From contig NZ_CP009241.1 in assembly GCF_000758525.1 (NCBI RefSeq), forward strand, positions 5,952,001 to 6,016,000: 64,000 nt of DNA, read 5' to 3'. A model generated the notes under the pieces. The model saw only the letters and a program-made list of their open reading frames with translations. It was not told where the DNA came from and did no database searches. Source of the stretch: Paenibacillus sp. FSL H7-0357. GTDB taxonomy: Bacteria; Bacillota; Bacilli; Paenibacillales; Paenibacillaceae. This document shows positions 17,614 through 27,573 of this stretch, one piece after another. Made by a program: the position numbers and the translations under genes. How positions within the stretch are numbered: position 1 is the stretch's first letter; each line of letters opens with the position of its first letter.

Positions 17614-18135
17614 TTAGTCCTCGTAAGTCATCAGGGATATCACTTCAATATCCGAAAGCTTGTTGCGGCCGGCAAGCTCTACCAGTTCGATGAGGAAAGC
17701 AGCGCCGACAACTTTGCCGCCGAGCTGTTCCACCAGACTAACTGATGTGGCAATGGTACCGCCGGTAGCCAGCAAGTCATCAGCGATCAGCACCTTTTGT
17801 CCCGGCTTGATGGCATCAGTATGTACGGCCAGTTTATCCTTGCCGTATTCCAGATCATAACCCACTTCAATGGTTTCGTAAGGAAGTTTCCCACTCTTGC
17901 GAATCGGTACAAATCCCACCCCCAGCGCGTAAGCCAGCGGTGCGCCGACTACAAAACCGCGTGCCTCAGGACCGGCAATTACGTCAATCTGCAGATGTGA
18001 CACAAGCGCTTTAAGCTCATCAATCGCCTGGCGGTATTTGTCGCCGTCTTTAAGCAATGTAGTAATATCTTTAAAGCTGATTCCCACTTGCGGAAAATCC
18101 GGAATCACACGAATACTGTCTTTTAAATCCAACAT
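17614..18135 (-). CDS. apt: Adenine phosphoribosyltransferase
   Basis: A 173-residue cytoplasmic salvage enzyme making AMP from adenine and PRPP. The PRPP-binding motif VLIADDLLATGGTIATSV and the upstream GPEARGFVVGAPLAYALG segment are intact. I prefer the ATG at 18135: AGGAG is 6 bp upstream of it, while an ATG two codons earlier directly abuts the ribosome site. It follows recJ by 90 bp on the same strand, the recJ-apt order known from B. subtilis. Confidence 0.96.
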   Translation of the reverse strand: MLDLKDSIRVIPDFPQVGISFKDITTLLKDGDKYRQAIDELKALVSHLQIDVIAGPEARGFVVGAPLAYALGVGFVPIRKSGKLPYETIEVGYDLEYGKDKLAVHTDAIKPGQKVLIADDLLATGGTIATSVSLVEQLGGKVVGAAFLIELVELAGRNKLSDIEVISLMTYED

Positions 18136-18225
18136 GATCATCTCCTAAAAGTTGTGAGCAGTTCCCTCACTGAATTCTCTTCAAACAAACTTTCTTCGGA
18201 AGCAAAGCCTCCGATCCATTCCGCC

Positions 18226-20628
18226 CTAGGATGCTCCTAAACGGCGGGACAGCATCCATTCCTGCAGCTCGCTGAGGCTGCCTTCCATGAAATATTGCTC
18301 CATTTCCGCAGTCTCACCCAGTCTGACAAAATGCCGGGAGGCCGTAAGACTCTTCGCCGCAGGCTGGGTAACAAAGGTAATGGTCCCGTTGCTGCGCTTG
18401 ATAAATTCAAGTTCCTCAAACACCTCAAGCATCTTGCCCAGCATGCGCACACTGAGTGAAGACTGGCGGCTAAGCCGCAGCAGCACCTCATGCTCCGGTG
18501 TCGCCGCAGCAGCAATCGAAGCCAGCAATTTATATAACGACTTGAAATGATCACGTGTCGGTATTTGCAGCCGGTCACGGCCGTCCCGAATGGAGTGCAG
18601 CAATGCGATATTCTCAGCTTGTGGAAAAGCAGCAAGCAGCGCATCCAGCTGCTCTGGTGTACCCGGCATGTCCAGCAGGCAAAGCAGGGAAACCTTGCCT
18701 TCACCAGTATCGGCTTGTCCTTGATTCAGCACGGAGATCCCAGCATTCTCATCATATACCCAAAGCGACATGCCTTTCAATTGATTCAACGGCGTCATGC
18801 GGCTGTTGTGAAACACAGCTGCAGCGCTGAAGGAAGTTCCGCTGCTGTATTGCAGCAGCAGCTCTTTGAGGGTGGCCGCCTGCTTCACTGCATCAGCAGT
18901 CCCGCGCAAATCCAGCAGCTGCGCATTCGGGACTGCCAAATCCTGCAGCATCAGCTGAGGTTTGCGCGAGCCGTTCCATTCATTCACCGAAAGCTCCGCC
19001 AGGACATCTACCATAGTGCCACCTGGCAGCAATTGGGCTAACGCACCTTTGCCGAAGGCTACCGCCTCAATCGTATGCTTGCCTTGCTGCAAGACCAGCT
19101 TGAGATGTTTGCCATCCTGACCCATCTTGCGGGTCTCCTTCACCGCAGCTCCCCGAACAATAAACTTGGGCAGCGGATTGGCCATCCCGAAGGGAGCCAG
19201 TCTGTCCAAATCCAGTGCGGCCTGCAGCGTTAAATCAGAGATCGCCGTTTCACCGTCCGCAGCGGTCACAGGCATGAAATGTTCCGGCTGCAGAACGGAG
19301 GCTGCAAACTCATTAAGCGCAGCCGCGAAGGCATCCAGCTTATCACGATGCAGGCTCATCCCTGCTGCAGCTGGATGGCCTCCGAAATGATCCATCAGCC
19401 CGGCGCAGGAAGAAAGCGCCGCATAAATATCCAAACCGGGAATCGAACGGGCAGAACCTTTGCACATCCCGGTTTCGGGGTGAACATCCAGTATAATCAC
19501 CGGACGGTAATACCTATCCAGCAGCTTAGAGGCCACAATACCCACCACGCCGACATTCCAGCCTTGATCAGCAAGAACAATAATGTCCGGCAGTGTTCCC
19601 TCTACGGTCTGCTGCTCAAATTTAGCGGTGGCTTCCGTGACGATTCTTTCCACGACCAGCTGACGCTCTTTGTTAAGCAGATCCAGTTCTCCGGCAAGCT
19701 GTTCAGCTTCCCCGGAATTTGTGGTCGTGAGCAAGGCCACAGCACGGCCTGCGTGATCCAGCCGGCCACTGGCATTAATGCGCGGCGCCATGCCAAAGGC
19801 AATATTTACAGCGCTTACTGTACTCATCGTTACACCACTGACATCAAGCAAGGCCCGGATCCCCGGAAAAGGTGAATGCCGCATACTGGAGAGTCCTCTG
19901 CGCACTAGACTGCGGTTCTCACCGAGCAGCGGCATGAGATCAGCAACTGTACCAATGGCCGCGATCTCGCTCCATTCCTCCGGCACCTCGTCCCCAAGCA
20001 TGGCTTCGGCCAACTTGTAGGCAACCCCTACACCCGCCAAACCCTTGAAAGGATAAGGACAGTCAGGAAGCTTGGGATTAATCAGCGCAAAGGCCTCCGG
20101 CAGCAGTTCAGGCGGCTCGTGATGATCCGTTACGATCACATCGATTCCAAGCTCTGTCGCATAAGCGATCTGATGATAAGCGCTAATTCCGGTGTCTACG
20201 GTAATGACCAGCGACACTCCCTGCTGTACCGCCCAGTCCAGCGCATGATTGTGCAGCCCATAGCCTTCATTTGAACGATGGGGAATATAAATGTCAAAGG
20301 ATGCCCCCAGATAACGCAGCAGGTAGATCATCAGTGCGGTGCTGGACACTCCATCCGCATCATAATCACCGTACACGAGAATATGTTCTTCTTCTTGTAA
20401 TGCTTTTTTGATCCGTGGAACCGCTTCGGCCATTCCCTTCAACAGGAACGGATCATGTCTATCCTCCGCGCCTCCATCCATGAATTGCAAAGCATCAGCA
20501 GCCGTCCCCAAACCTCTGGTTACCAGCAGTGATGAAAGGAGCGGAGAAATAGAAAGGCTCCGGGCCAATTCCTCTACTGCAATGGGATCGGCTGCCGGAG
20601 AATGCCATCTTGTTTTTGAATGAAGCAA
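18226..20628 (-). CDS. recJ: Single-stranded-DNA-specific exonuclease RecJ
   Basis: An 800-residue DHH-family 5'-3' exonuclease for recombination and mismatch repair. The catalytic motifs are VYGDYDADGVSSTALM (about 80-96) and VTDHHE. The DHHA1 region has FGGHPAAAGMS, followed by an OB-fold. The C-terminal extension past residue 570 is normal for Bacillota RecJ, which are longer than the E. coli enzyme. The gene lies 29 bp after a cation efflux gene and upstream of apt, so the three may be cotranscribed. Confidence 0.96.
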   Translation of the reverse strand: MLHSKTRWHSPAADPIAVEELARSLSISPLLSSLLVTRGLGTAADALQFMDGGAEDRHDPFLLKGMAEAVPRIKKALQEEEHILVYGDYDADGVSSTALMIYLLRYLGASFDIYIPHRSNEGYGLHNHALDWAVQQGVSLVITVDTGISAYHQIAYATELGIDVIVTDHHEPPELLPEAFALINPKLPDCPYPFKGLAGVGVAYKLAEAMLGDEVPEEWSEIAAIGTVADLMPLLGENRSLVRRGLSSMRHSPFPGIRALLDVSGVTMSTVSAVNIAFGMAPRINASGRLDHAGRAVALLTTTNSGEAEQLAGELDLLNKERQLVVERIVTEATAKFEQQTVEGTLPDIIVLADQGWNVGVVGIVASKLLDRYYRPVIILDVHPETGMCKGSARSIPGLDIYAALSSCAGLMDHFGGHPAAAGMSLHRDKLDAFAAALNEFAASVLQPEHFMPVTAADGETAISDLTLQAALDLDRLAPFGMANPLPKFIVRGAAVKETRKMGQDGKHLKLVLQQGKHTIEAVAFGKGALAQLLPGGTMVDVLAELSVNEWNGSRKPQLMLQDLAVPNAQLLDLRGTADAVKQAATLKELLLQYSSGTSFSAAAVFHNSRMTPLNQLKGMSLWVYDENAGISVLNQGQADTGEGKVSLLCLLDMPGTPEQLDALLAAFPQAENIALLHSIRDGRDRLQIPTRDHFKSLYKLLASIAAAATPEHEVLLRLSRQSSLSVRMLGKMLEVFEELEFIKRSNGTITFVTQPAAKSLTASRHFVRLGETAEMEQYFMEGSLSELQEWMLSRRLGAS

Positions 20629-20657
20629 ATGAGTTCACCTTTCTCTCACCCTGCGAA

Positions 20658-21620
20658 CTACTGGAGCAGCGTGGGACTATCGTTGTCCACGAGCTCATAG
20701 TTGCTTTTGTAAGGATAACCCGGATCATAAGGCACAACATCCATATGAACCTCGCCCACATGGACAAAACGGTGCTGCAGCAGCTTCCTGGCGCATTCCG
20801 AAATATCCTGGGCTTCCGTCACGGTAATCCGCGGGTTAACGCTGATTTTAACTTGGAGGTTCACGTAACGCCCCTGCTCAAGTGCTTTTAAATACTCTAC
20901 ACGAATAACACCATGCACCCGTTCCACGGTTTCAATAAAGCTGGCCGTCTCCGCGGAAGGAAGTTCCTGATCCCTCTGGGCCAATACAGAAGTCGTAATC
21001 AGCGAATACCCTTTGCGGATAATTAGTGCGCTGGTTAGAAGAGCGGCAATCGGGTCCATATACAGCAGCGGATTCCAGTTGAGATATCCTCCAGCAAACG
21101 ACCCGGCAATCCCGACGAATACGGTAATTGAAGTATATAGACTGAAGCGGTGGTTATCCGCGTATGCGGCATGGCTGCCATCGCCAATTTTCTTAAAATA
21201 ACGATATTGATATTGAAAGATAGCCTCTTTAAATGCAATGGAGATCAGGACGGTGACAATCGCCGCCTCTCCAGTGGGTGATAAATGTCCCCGGGTTAAA
21301 TCGCGAATTGCCGAGAAGGCAATTTGCAGCCCGCCCATTAGAATAAGAACTGAAAAAAGGATCGCGACAATCGGTTCCTTATTACGTTGCCCTTTCTGGG
21401 TACGCTCTGTTTCTTTATTCTTCTTAACCAGTTCTGAGCGCCACGGAAGAATATCCGCCAGCTTGGCTGCAGCGTCTGCTCCGGAATATAAAGCATCACC
21501 CAGCAAGGCTTTGCTGCCGGAGAAATAGCCAACACTTCCTTTAGCCAAAGCTAATGCAACATCGCTGACGATTCCGGTCCAGGCAACCGTCTCACTTTGC
21601 GGTGATTGTTTGTCATTCAT
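20658..21620 (-). CDS. Cation diffusion facilitator family transporter
   Basis: A 320-residue inner-membrane divalent metal:proton antiporter of the CDF family. There are six predicted helices in the first 210 residues. The metal-site Asp/His pattern is visible in GDALYSGADAAAKLAD and SHAAYADNHRFSLYTS. A cytoplasmic ferredoxin-like domain (about 215-310) carries the family's HGVIRVEYLKALEQGRYVNL-type strand pattern and a late HVGEVHMDVVP. The metal (Zn, Mn, Fe or Co) cannot be fixed from sequence. It sits between secF and recJ on the same strand; a terminator after secF suggests a promoter of its own. Confidence 0.9.
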   Translation of the reverse strand: MNDKQSPQSETVAWTGIVSDVALALAKGSVGYFSGSKALLGDALYSGADAAAKLADILPWRSELVKKNKETERTQKGQRNKEPIVAILFSVLILMGGLQIAFSAIRDLTRGHLSPTGEAAIVTVLISIAFKEAIFQYQYRYFKKIGDGSHAAYADNHRFSLYTSITVFVGIAGSFAGGYLNWNPLLYMDPIAALLTSALIIRKGYSLITTSVLAQRDQELPSAETASFIETVERVHGVIRVEYLKALEQGRYVNLQVKISVNPRITVTEAQDISECARKLLQHRFVHVGEVHMDVVPYDPGYPYKSNYELVDNDSPTLLQ

Positions 21621-21693
21621 AACGAGGCCCTCCTTGCCGGGTAGCGAGTAATCTCATGATGATTGAAGTTTGCTCATTCCACTCCAAAGATTC

Positions 21694-21725
21694 GAAAAGC
21701 CGCGTCGCCTTTGACGCGGCTTTTC
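21694..21725 (-). terminator. Terminator after secF
   Basis: A perfect 13-bp stem (GAAAAGCCGCGTC / GACGCGGCTTTTC) 13 bp downstream of the secF stop; a short T run is part of the stem on either strand. Confidence 0.75.
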
Positions 21726-21738
21726 GGGACAGGAAATT

Positions 21739-22650
21739 TTAAGCTTTGGCCGGATTGTTCTTCACTGGAGTCTTCTGGCGCTTCTTCAGCAGCAGCCAGA
21801 GCGGACTCGCGATAAAGATCGAGGAATAGGCTCCGAAGAGCAAACCGATAACCATCGCAAGTGAGAACATTTTGATGGACTCTCCGCCAAGGATAAGCAG
21901 GAAGAATGCAGCAATAAATACCGTAAACGCTGTGTAGAGGGAACGCATCAGGGTTTGGCTCACACTTTTGTTCACCAGCCCCTTAAGGTCCTCATACGTC
22001 TTCTGCTTGCCGAAGCGCAAATTCTCGCGAATCCGGTCAAAGATAACGATGGTATCATTGATGGAATAACCGATAATGGTCAGCACCGCGACAATGAAGG
22101 TCAAATCCACCTCAAGGCGGAAAATCGAGAAGATCGCAACAACCATAAACGCATCATGTGCCAACGCTACAATCGCAGCCAGGGCAAAACGCCATTCAAA
22201 GCGGATACTTACATAAATGATAATCCCCAGACAGGAAATCAGCACAGAATAGATCGCATTACGCGCCAGCTCTTTGGCCATTTCTGTATCCACCGTGTTA
22301 ATCTCGAAGGAAGCTTTATCATCAATCTTGCTAATTGCAGCCTGCAGCTGCTCGCTCTGTTCCTCTTTAAGAACCTCATCATAACGGATATTCACCCGTT
22401 TCTCACCAATGGTGATGCTTGGTTCATGGGAGAGGCCCAGACCGCTGAGCGCAGGATTAAGTTCTTCCTGTGTAATCGTCTTGGACAGCGCCACGTCAAC
22501 ATTGGAGCCGGCCTTGAAATCAACGCTGTAGTTCAGTCCAAGAAAGCCAAGGAACACTAAGCCGAGTATCGTAAGGACAATGGAAAAGATATAGAAAAAC
22601 TTACTCAAATGTACAAAATCAAGTTCTTTCTTAAAGCGCACGGATGTCAC
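21739..22650 (-). CDS. secF: Protein translocase subunit SecF
   Basis: A 303-residue membrane protein of the RND-type SecDF complex, which uses the proton gradient to pull exported proteins across the membrane. The first helix is followed by the family segment GLNYSVDFKAGSNVDV, a periplasmic-type domain to about residue 130, then five helices with the conserved TIIGYSINDTIVIFDRIREN segment. It overlaps secD by 20 bp, so translation is probably coupled. B. subtilis carries a fused SecDF; here the two are separate, as in Paenibacillus. Confidence 0.96.
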   Translation of the reverse strand: MTSVRFKKELDFVHLSKFFYIFSIVLTILGLVFLGFLGLNYSVDFKAGSNVDVALSKTITQEELNPALSGLGLSHEPSITIGEKRVNIRYDEVLKEEQSEQLQAAISKIDDKASFEINTVDTEMAKELARNAIYSVLISCLGIIIYVSIRFEWRFALAAIVALAHDAFMVVAIFSIFRLEVDLTFIVAVLTIIGYSINDTIVIFDRIRENLRFGKQKTYEDLKGLVNKSVSQTLMRSLYTAFTVFIAAFFLLILGGESIKMFSLAMVIGLLFGAYSSIFIASPLWLLLKKRQKTPVKNNPAKA

Positions 22651-23884
22651 TCTCCTTTACCCCAAATTGCTTCGGCTTTTTCAGAACGCCGGCTTTGACC
22701 AGTGTACTGAGCAGCCAGTGGGCAAAATAGAGGTTCGTTACGATACTGAGCACAATTTCCACAATCAGTATCAGAGCAAAGCCTTTAACCGCACCCGTAC
22801 CAAATGCGAACATAACGGCCGCTACGATAATAGTCGTCACATTGGCGTCCATAACGGTCCGGAAAGAGGTTTTATTCCCCGCTTTGACGGAAGACAATAT
22901 GCTCTTCCCGCTGCGCATTTCTTCTCTTATCCGTTCGTTGGTAATGATATTGGCGTCAACCGCCATCCCTATACCGAGAATGAACGCGGCAATACCGGGA
23001 AGTGTCAAAGTAAAGTCAGCAACGACAAATACCAGAATCAGCAGCCATGTGTGCAGGATGAGCGCGAAGCTGGCCAGCACGCCCGGCAAGCGGTACATGC
23101 CGATCATAAAGATCAAGATAATGAGGGAACCCACAAGTCCCGCTCTGATCGTTTGATCAAGGGATTGTTTACCCAAGGTAGCGCCTACGCTTTGCGAATA
23201 TTTCTCTGTCAGCTTCAGCGGAAGGGCACCGAGGTTAATCGTGTCGGCCAGTTCACGGGCCTGTTCTATAGTATAACCTCCGGAAATCGAAGCTTTTCCA
23301 TCCGTAAGTACTGCTCTTACCGTTGGCGGAGCGGATAACAAATTTTCGTCAAGATAAATAGCAAGTTCTTTACCTAGCAGGCGCTTGGTAATTTCCGCGA
23401 ATTTATCCTTATCCTTAACAGTAATGCCGATCTCAGGCTGGTTCAAGTTGTTGCGTTGAACCTCGGCAGCATTCTCAACAAAGTCACTGCCCACAAGTTC
23501 TATCTTGCTGTAAACCCCTGGAGCATCGCCGTCGGCAGCACTGCGGAAGGTCAGAACCGCTGGTTCCTTCATCTTCTTGCGCACCTCAGCCTCGTCGGTA
23601 ACGCCCGCAATTTTCAGACGGATGCGGTCAGTTCCTTCAGTGGTTACTTCAGGTTCGCTTGTTCCAAGCGCATTGGCACGTTTCTCCAGACTTTCCGCTG
23701 TTTTCTGCAGCGAGGCACGGGTTAGTTCTCCTCCGGTTTCCATGGGCTCCGCGTGATACAGAATCTCGAAGCCGCCCTTCAGGTCAAGCCCCAGCCGAAC
23801 CTTGTCCAATAGTCCGGGAGTACTAAATGCCATGACGCCTGTTAAAACGAGCACGGTAATGATAAAGCTCAAAAGTCTCTTCAT
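22631..23884 (-). CDS. secD: Protein translocase subunit SecD
   Basis: A 417-residue partner of SecF with six membrane helices and a large extracytoplasmic domain. The D1 motif LGLDLKGGFEILY follows the first helix and the D4-D6 region includes GMAVDANIITNERIREEMR. The frame stays open upstream to 24016, but ATG 23884 is preferred: it has AGGGGA 12 bp upstream and gives the normal short N-terminus MKRLLSFIITVLV. Confidence 0.95.
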   Translation of the reverse strand: MKRLLSFIITVLVLTGVMAFSTPGLLDKVRLGLDLKGGFEILYHAEPMETGGELTRASLQKTAESLEKRANALGTSEPEVTTEGTDRIRLKIAGVTDEAEVRKKMKEPAVLTFRSAADGDAPGVYSKIELVGSDFVENAAEVQRNNLNQPEIGITVKDKDKFAEITKRLLGKELAIYLDENLLSAPPTVRAVLTDGKASISGGYTIEQARELADTINLGALPLKLTEKYSQSVGATLGKQSLDQTIRAGLVGSLIILIFMIGMYRLPGVLASFALILHTWLLILVFVVADFTLTLPGIAAFILGIGMAVDANIITNERIREEMRSGKSILSSVKAGNKTSFRTVMDANVTTIIVAAVMFAFGTGAVKGFALILIVEIVLSIVTNLYFAHWLLSTLVKAGVLKKPKQFGVKESDIRAL

Positions 23885-24099
23885 GCTCTTGCTAGTTCCC
23901 CTTTCATTACTCAATATTCCTATTATAGCTACGTGCGAAATCACCGTCAATTCATGGAGGAACGACGGTGTTATACTCACACAAAGAAACGGCCGGCTCT
24001 GCCCAAGGCAAGCCATCCGTTTGATAGGAAAAGCAAAATTGGTCTTCTCTTACTTTACTGCTTCCTATAGCCATTTGCAAAAGAAAATCGTTCCTTGTA

Positions 24100-24351
24100 T
24101 CAGTTTAATCCCCGATAAGCGGCAATCGTTAAATAATTCATATAACTAGTGGCCTTCAAGGAATAGATATCGTTCACAAGCTTGTGCAGGGGAGGATTGC
24201 CCTCCTTGGCATAGTTGCGGCTGATGCAATCCCAGATATCCTTGCCTGTTACATACTCATAGCCGAGGAGTCGGAATTCCTCCGCTTTGCTGCGGCACAT
24301 GGCTTCGATATCTTCACCAAGCTCATCATCACTCCACTCTATCGATTCCAC
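24100..24351 (-). CDS. comN: Post-transcriptional regulator ComN-like
   Basis: An 83-residue soluble protein matching the ComN/YrzD family. In B. subtilis this protein affects comE mRNA, and the gene lies in the same place between secDF and spoVB. The acidic N-terminal EWSDDELGEDIEAMCRSKAE and the C-terminal NDIYSLKATSYMNYLT segment are family features. The start is GTG at 24351, with GGAGG 9 bp upstream. The assignment rests strongly on synteny; competence in this organism is not shown. Confidence 0.85.
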   Translation of the reverse strand: MESIEWSDDELGEDIEAMCRSKAEEFRLLGYEYVTGKDIWDCISRNYAKEGNPPLHKLVNDIYSLKATSYMNYLTIAAYRGLN

Positions 24352-24575
24352 GTGTTGACACCTCCAAAGTTCGCTCGCTTTCGCATGTTACTTTTTAGTA
24401 TTCGACCAGACTCCCCCGCTTTCCTTCTTCCGGGTTAAAACTTGTCATTTCCAAAGCTTGTCATGGAGTAGACAGGGTACCGCATATCAATATACAAGCC
24501 TACATCCACAAGCTTACCTTTTGGACAGACAGGAACGCCAGCGTTTTATTTCAATTCGGGAAGAAGGAGTGCCCT

Positions 24576-26180
24576 TTGAGTAATCTAAGGAAACAAAGCT
24601 TTATCCAAGGAACGCTTATACTGCTTGCTGCAGGCATTATTAACCGGATGCTTGGATTTATTCCGCGCATTGCATTACCTCGTATTGTCGGTGCTGAAGG
24701 CGTTGGGCTGTATCAGCTGGGTTATCCCTTTTTCATCGTGCTGATCACTGTAATCACTGGAGGGATTCCGCTGGCCATCGCCAAAATGGTAGCGGAAGCA
24801 GAGGGGGAGAACCGTCCTGAAGAGTCACGCCGTATTCTGCATACCGGACTTACCCTCAGTCTGGCGCTCGGCATCTTGTTCACCCTGGTCGCCCTGTTCA
24901 GCGCCTCATGGGTATCCAATGTGCTCCTTACGGACAGTCGTGTGTATTATACATTTGTCAGCATGACGCCGATGATCTCTATCGTTGCCGTATCTTCCAT
25001 ATACCGGGGCTACTTTCAGGGCAGGCAGAACATGATTCCTTCCGCACTCTCCTCCGTTCTGGAGTCAGTAATCCGCATTATCTTTATGCTGTGGTTCTCT
25101 TGGCTGCTGCTTCCTAAGGGTATTGCCTTTGCTGCAGCAGGTGCAATGCTGGGGGTAACTGTTGGAGAAATCGTCGGCATGCTGGTGCTGCTATGGCAAT
25201 ATTATTACATCCTAAAAAAGGACAAGAAGGATCTTCCTGACCCTGTAACCGCGGAAAATGACATTCCAGATCCGGTTATCCCTGAACCTTCAGCGGGCAA
25301 GCAGACTTCTGTACTGAAACGTCTGCTAGGCATTGCTGTTCCCGTCACGGCCGGAAGGCTCGTCGGCTCTTTTTCCTATCTTCTGGAATCGATTATTACC
25401 GCTCGCAGTCTGGCACTTGCCGGAATTGCCACCGCAGCTGCAACCGCGCAGTACGGCTCCTTACAAGGGATGGTTATTCCACTGCTGCTGCTGCCGGGAG
25501 TGCTCAGCTCTTCCCTTGCTGTTTCGCTCGTTCCTTCCTTGTCAGAGGCGGCAGCGCGCCATGATTTGGCAACCATTCATAAAAGAATGCATCAGGCCCT
25601 GAGGCTCGCTATGGTAACCGGAGCCCCTTTTGCTGCAATTATGTACATCCTTGCCGTACCGCTATGTACGCTGATGTACGGCAATGCGGACACCGCTCCG
25701 ATGCTGCGGATGATGGCGCCTTTTGCACTCTTCCTCTATGTCCAAGCACCGTTGCAGGCTGCCCTTCAAGCTATGGACCGCCCCGGGAGGGCGCTTATTA
25801 ATACGCTGGTTGGTGCAGTGATCAAAATCCTGCTCATTCTCGTTTTGGCCTCACAGCCCGAATACGGGATTTATGGCGCAATTATCGCAATTATCGTTAA
25901 CAGCATTTTTGTAACTTTGCTGCACGGCTTCAGTGTGGTTAAGCTGATTAAATTGTCGATTAGAGTTTCCGATCCACTCAAAACGTTGACCGCGGTGATT
26001 ATCATGGCCGCTGGCATGTCTTACATCTATACCTCTGTGCCCATCGCTGATACCCAGTGGCTGCAATTTTTACTTTCCGCCGCCTGCGGGATGGCTCTCT
26101 ACCTGGGAATCTGCCTGCTTTCAGGCCTGATCTCTGTCCGCGACCTGGACCGTGTACCGTTCTTCAAACGCCGGCGTTAA
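24576..26180 (+). CDS. Polysaccharide biosynthesis flippase, SpoVB/MOP family
   Basis: A 534-residue protein with about 14 membrane helices, of the MOP (MATE-like) lipid-linked sugar exporters. The N-terminus QSFIQGTLILLAAGIINRML and the LPRIVGAEGVGLYQLGYPFF motif are characteristic of SpoVB/YtgP proteins, which move envelope or spore-cortex precursors. A hydrophilic loop near residues 215-245 divides the two halves. The start is TTG with AAGGAG about 7 bp upstream. Synteny with B. subtilis (spoVB next to comN and secDF) favours the SpoVB role, but the Paenibacillus genome may hold several paralogues. Confidence 0.88.
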   Translation: MSNLRKQSFIQGTLILLAAGIINRMLGFIPRIALPRIVGAEGVGLYQLGYPFFIVLITVITGGIPLAIAKMVAEAEGENRPEESRRILHTGLTLSLALGILFTLVALFSASWVSNVLLTDSRVYYTFVSMTPMISIVAVSSIYRGYFQGRQNMIPSALSSVLESVIRIIFMLWFSWLLLPKGIAFAAAGAMLGVTVGEIVGMLVLLWQYYYILKKDKKDLPDPVTAENDIPDPVIPEPSAGKQTSVLKRLLGIAVPVTAGRLVGSFSYLLESIITARSLALAGIATAAATAQYGSLQGMVIPLLLLPGVLSSSLAVSLVPSLSEAAARHDLATIHKRMHQALRLAMVTGAPFAAIMYILAVPLCTLMYGNADTAPMLRMMAPFALFLYVQAPLQAALQAMDRPGRALINTLVGAVIKILLILVLASQPEYGIYGAIIAIIVNSIFVTLLHGFSVVKLIKLSIRVSDPLKTLTAVIIMAAGMSYIYTSVPIADTQWLQFLLSAACGMALYLGICLLSGLISVRDLDRVPFFKRRR

Positions 26181-26187
26181 CCATACT

Positions 26188-26952
26188 CTATCTGGAACGC
26201 TGGCGGTCTACATATATTTCACCCTTGTGATCAATCGAGCACAGAAAAACATCGCGGAAATCAGATACGCCCTTTTGGCGGATTTGGGTTCTCAGCCAGA
26301 ATCTTGTTTTCCCAATTAGCTCCAGATTGGTATCCTGCACCTTCCCGTCCATAATGAGCGGAATCGGCAAGCCTTCATACCTGATTTTATGCTTCGGCAG
26401 CTTGACGCCGCCGGAACTGTCACCACCACTGTTGCCCTGTTCATTATGCTCAGCATTAGAACTGCTGTTTCCCGATTGGTTGGATGACGACGCACCCTTG
26501 TTCTTCTCGATGACGGTAAGCTGGCCGCTGGTTTCCAGAATGGCAAACTCCACATCAGCGGGGCTGTCGATGTTCTGTCCCCGCAGCTGCAGCAGCAAAT
26601 CATCAAGGTTATATCTTTGCCTGCGCATTTCCCCCCGGTGTATTTTGCCATCTGAGATCAGTACGCTAGGCTTGCCGTCAATCAGCAGCCGCAGCTTTCT
26701 GTTCTTAAGGCTGATCTGTGCCACAAGTACCTGAATCAGTACCAAGGTTGCCATGGGCACGATTCCGTCATAGACCGGCCGTTCGATGTCTTCAATGACA
26801 AACACAGCAATTTCAGCAATCATGATCGAAATCGTTAAATCGAATACAGACAGCTTGCCAATTTCCCGTTTCCCCATAATCCGCATGCTCAGGAAAATGA
26901 AGATATACATCAGCACGGTCAGAAAGATATGGGTAGTAATATGCTGGAACAT
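26188..26952 (-). CDS. DUF421 (YetF family) membrane protein, YrbG-like
   Basis: A 254-residue protein with three N-terminal helices (FLTVLMYIFIFLSMRIMGKR onwards, the conserved R-x-MGKREIGKLSVFDL segment) and a cytoplasmic YetF domain. Homologues of the family act at the spore or cell membrane; the B. subtilis YrbG gene lies in the same neighbourhood. A low-complexity insertion rich in Ser, Asn and Gly (about residues 153-183) interrupts the cytoplasmic domain and makes it longer than the usual ~220 residues. It converges on the spoVB-like gene with only 7 bp between. Function unknown. Confidence 0.85.
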   Translation of the reverse strand: MFQHITTHIFLTVLMYIFIFLSMRIMGKREIGKLSVFDLTISIMIAEIAVFVIEDIERPVYDGIVPMATLVLIQVLVAQISLKNRKLRLLIDGKPSVLISDGKIHRGEMRRQRYNLDDLLLQLRGQNIDSPADVEFAILETSGQLTVIEKNKGASSSNQSGNSSSNAEHNEQGNSGGDSSGGVKLPKHKIRYEGLPIPLIMDGKVQDTNLELIGKTRFWLRTQIRQKGVSDFRDVFLCSIDHKGEIYVDRQRSR

Positions 26953-27180
26953 ATTCTCTTCGCTCCCCCTTCCGCTTCTCGCCCGGGCAGTTTGCCTTAC
27001 GGGCGGATTAATGTACCCCTATTCTGGCCTCCCTGCCAAGGGAACATTCGGAAATGGTCTTAATAATTAATGGTAAATGAGCAGGCCTTGCCATTCTTGT
27101 ACTATTGGGGCAAGCCTCCCCATACAATGAATAATAGTTAACTTAAGGTGATCGTCAAAAAACATTTAGGAGGTTTTACC

Positions 27181-27573
27181 ATGTACTTCATTCGGCGCCT
27201 GTTCTCGTGGAGAATAACGAGTCCTGTATTATCCGGTTTATGCCGATCCTTCCTGTGGATGCTGCTGGGCGCGTTTGTCCTCTCACTTTTGCTGTGGGGC
27301 AGCGGTCTGAAGGAACAGGATCTTACAACGTATACCTACATCGTACACGGCATCGCCGCCGCATTCGGCGGACTGACGGCAGGACGCAGGGCAACCAGTA
27401 AGGGTTGGTATCAAGGATCCCTTACGGGGGGATTTTACGGAATCATTGTGTTGCTGGTCGGATTTTTGGCGCTTGACAGTGCCCCTGCAGGCATTGATGC
27501 TTTGTGGGTTATGGCTGCTGCGGCAATCGGAGCGCTCGGCGGAATGTTTGGAGTTAATTTACAAAAAAACTAA
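27181..27573 (+). CDS. TIGR04086 family membrane protein, YrzE-like
   Basis: A 130-residue protein with four membrane helices (about 17-38, 50-70, 82-102, 107-127). A short Arg-rich N-terminus (MYFIRRLFSWR) and glycine-rich helices such as GIAAAFGGLTAGRRA match the YrzE/TIGR04086 family of Bacillota, which lies beside yajC in B. subtilis. AGGAGG lies 8 bp before the ATG at 27181; an upstream in-frame ATG at 27148 lacks a site. Function unknown. Confidence 0.85.
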   Translation: MYFIRRLFSWRITSPVLSGLCRSFLWMLLGAFVLSLLLWGSGLKEQDLTTYTYIVHGIAAAFGGLTAGRRATSKGWYQGSLTGGFYGIIVLLVGFLALDSAPAGIDALWVMAAAAIGALGGMFGVNLQKN

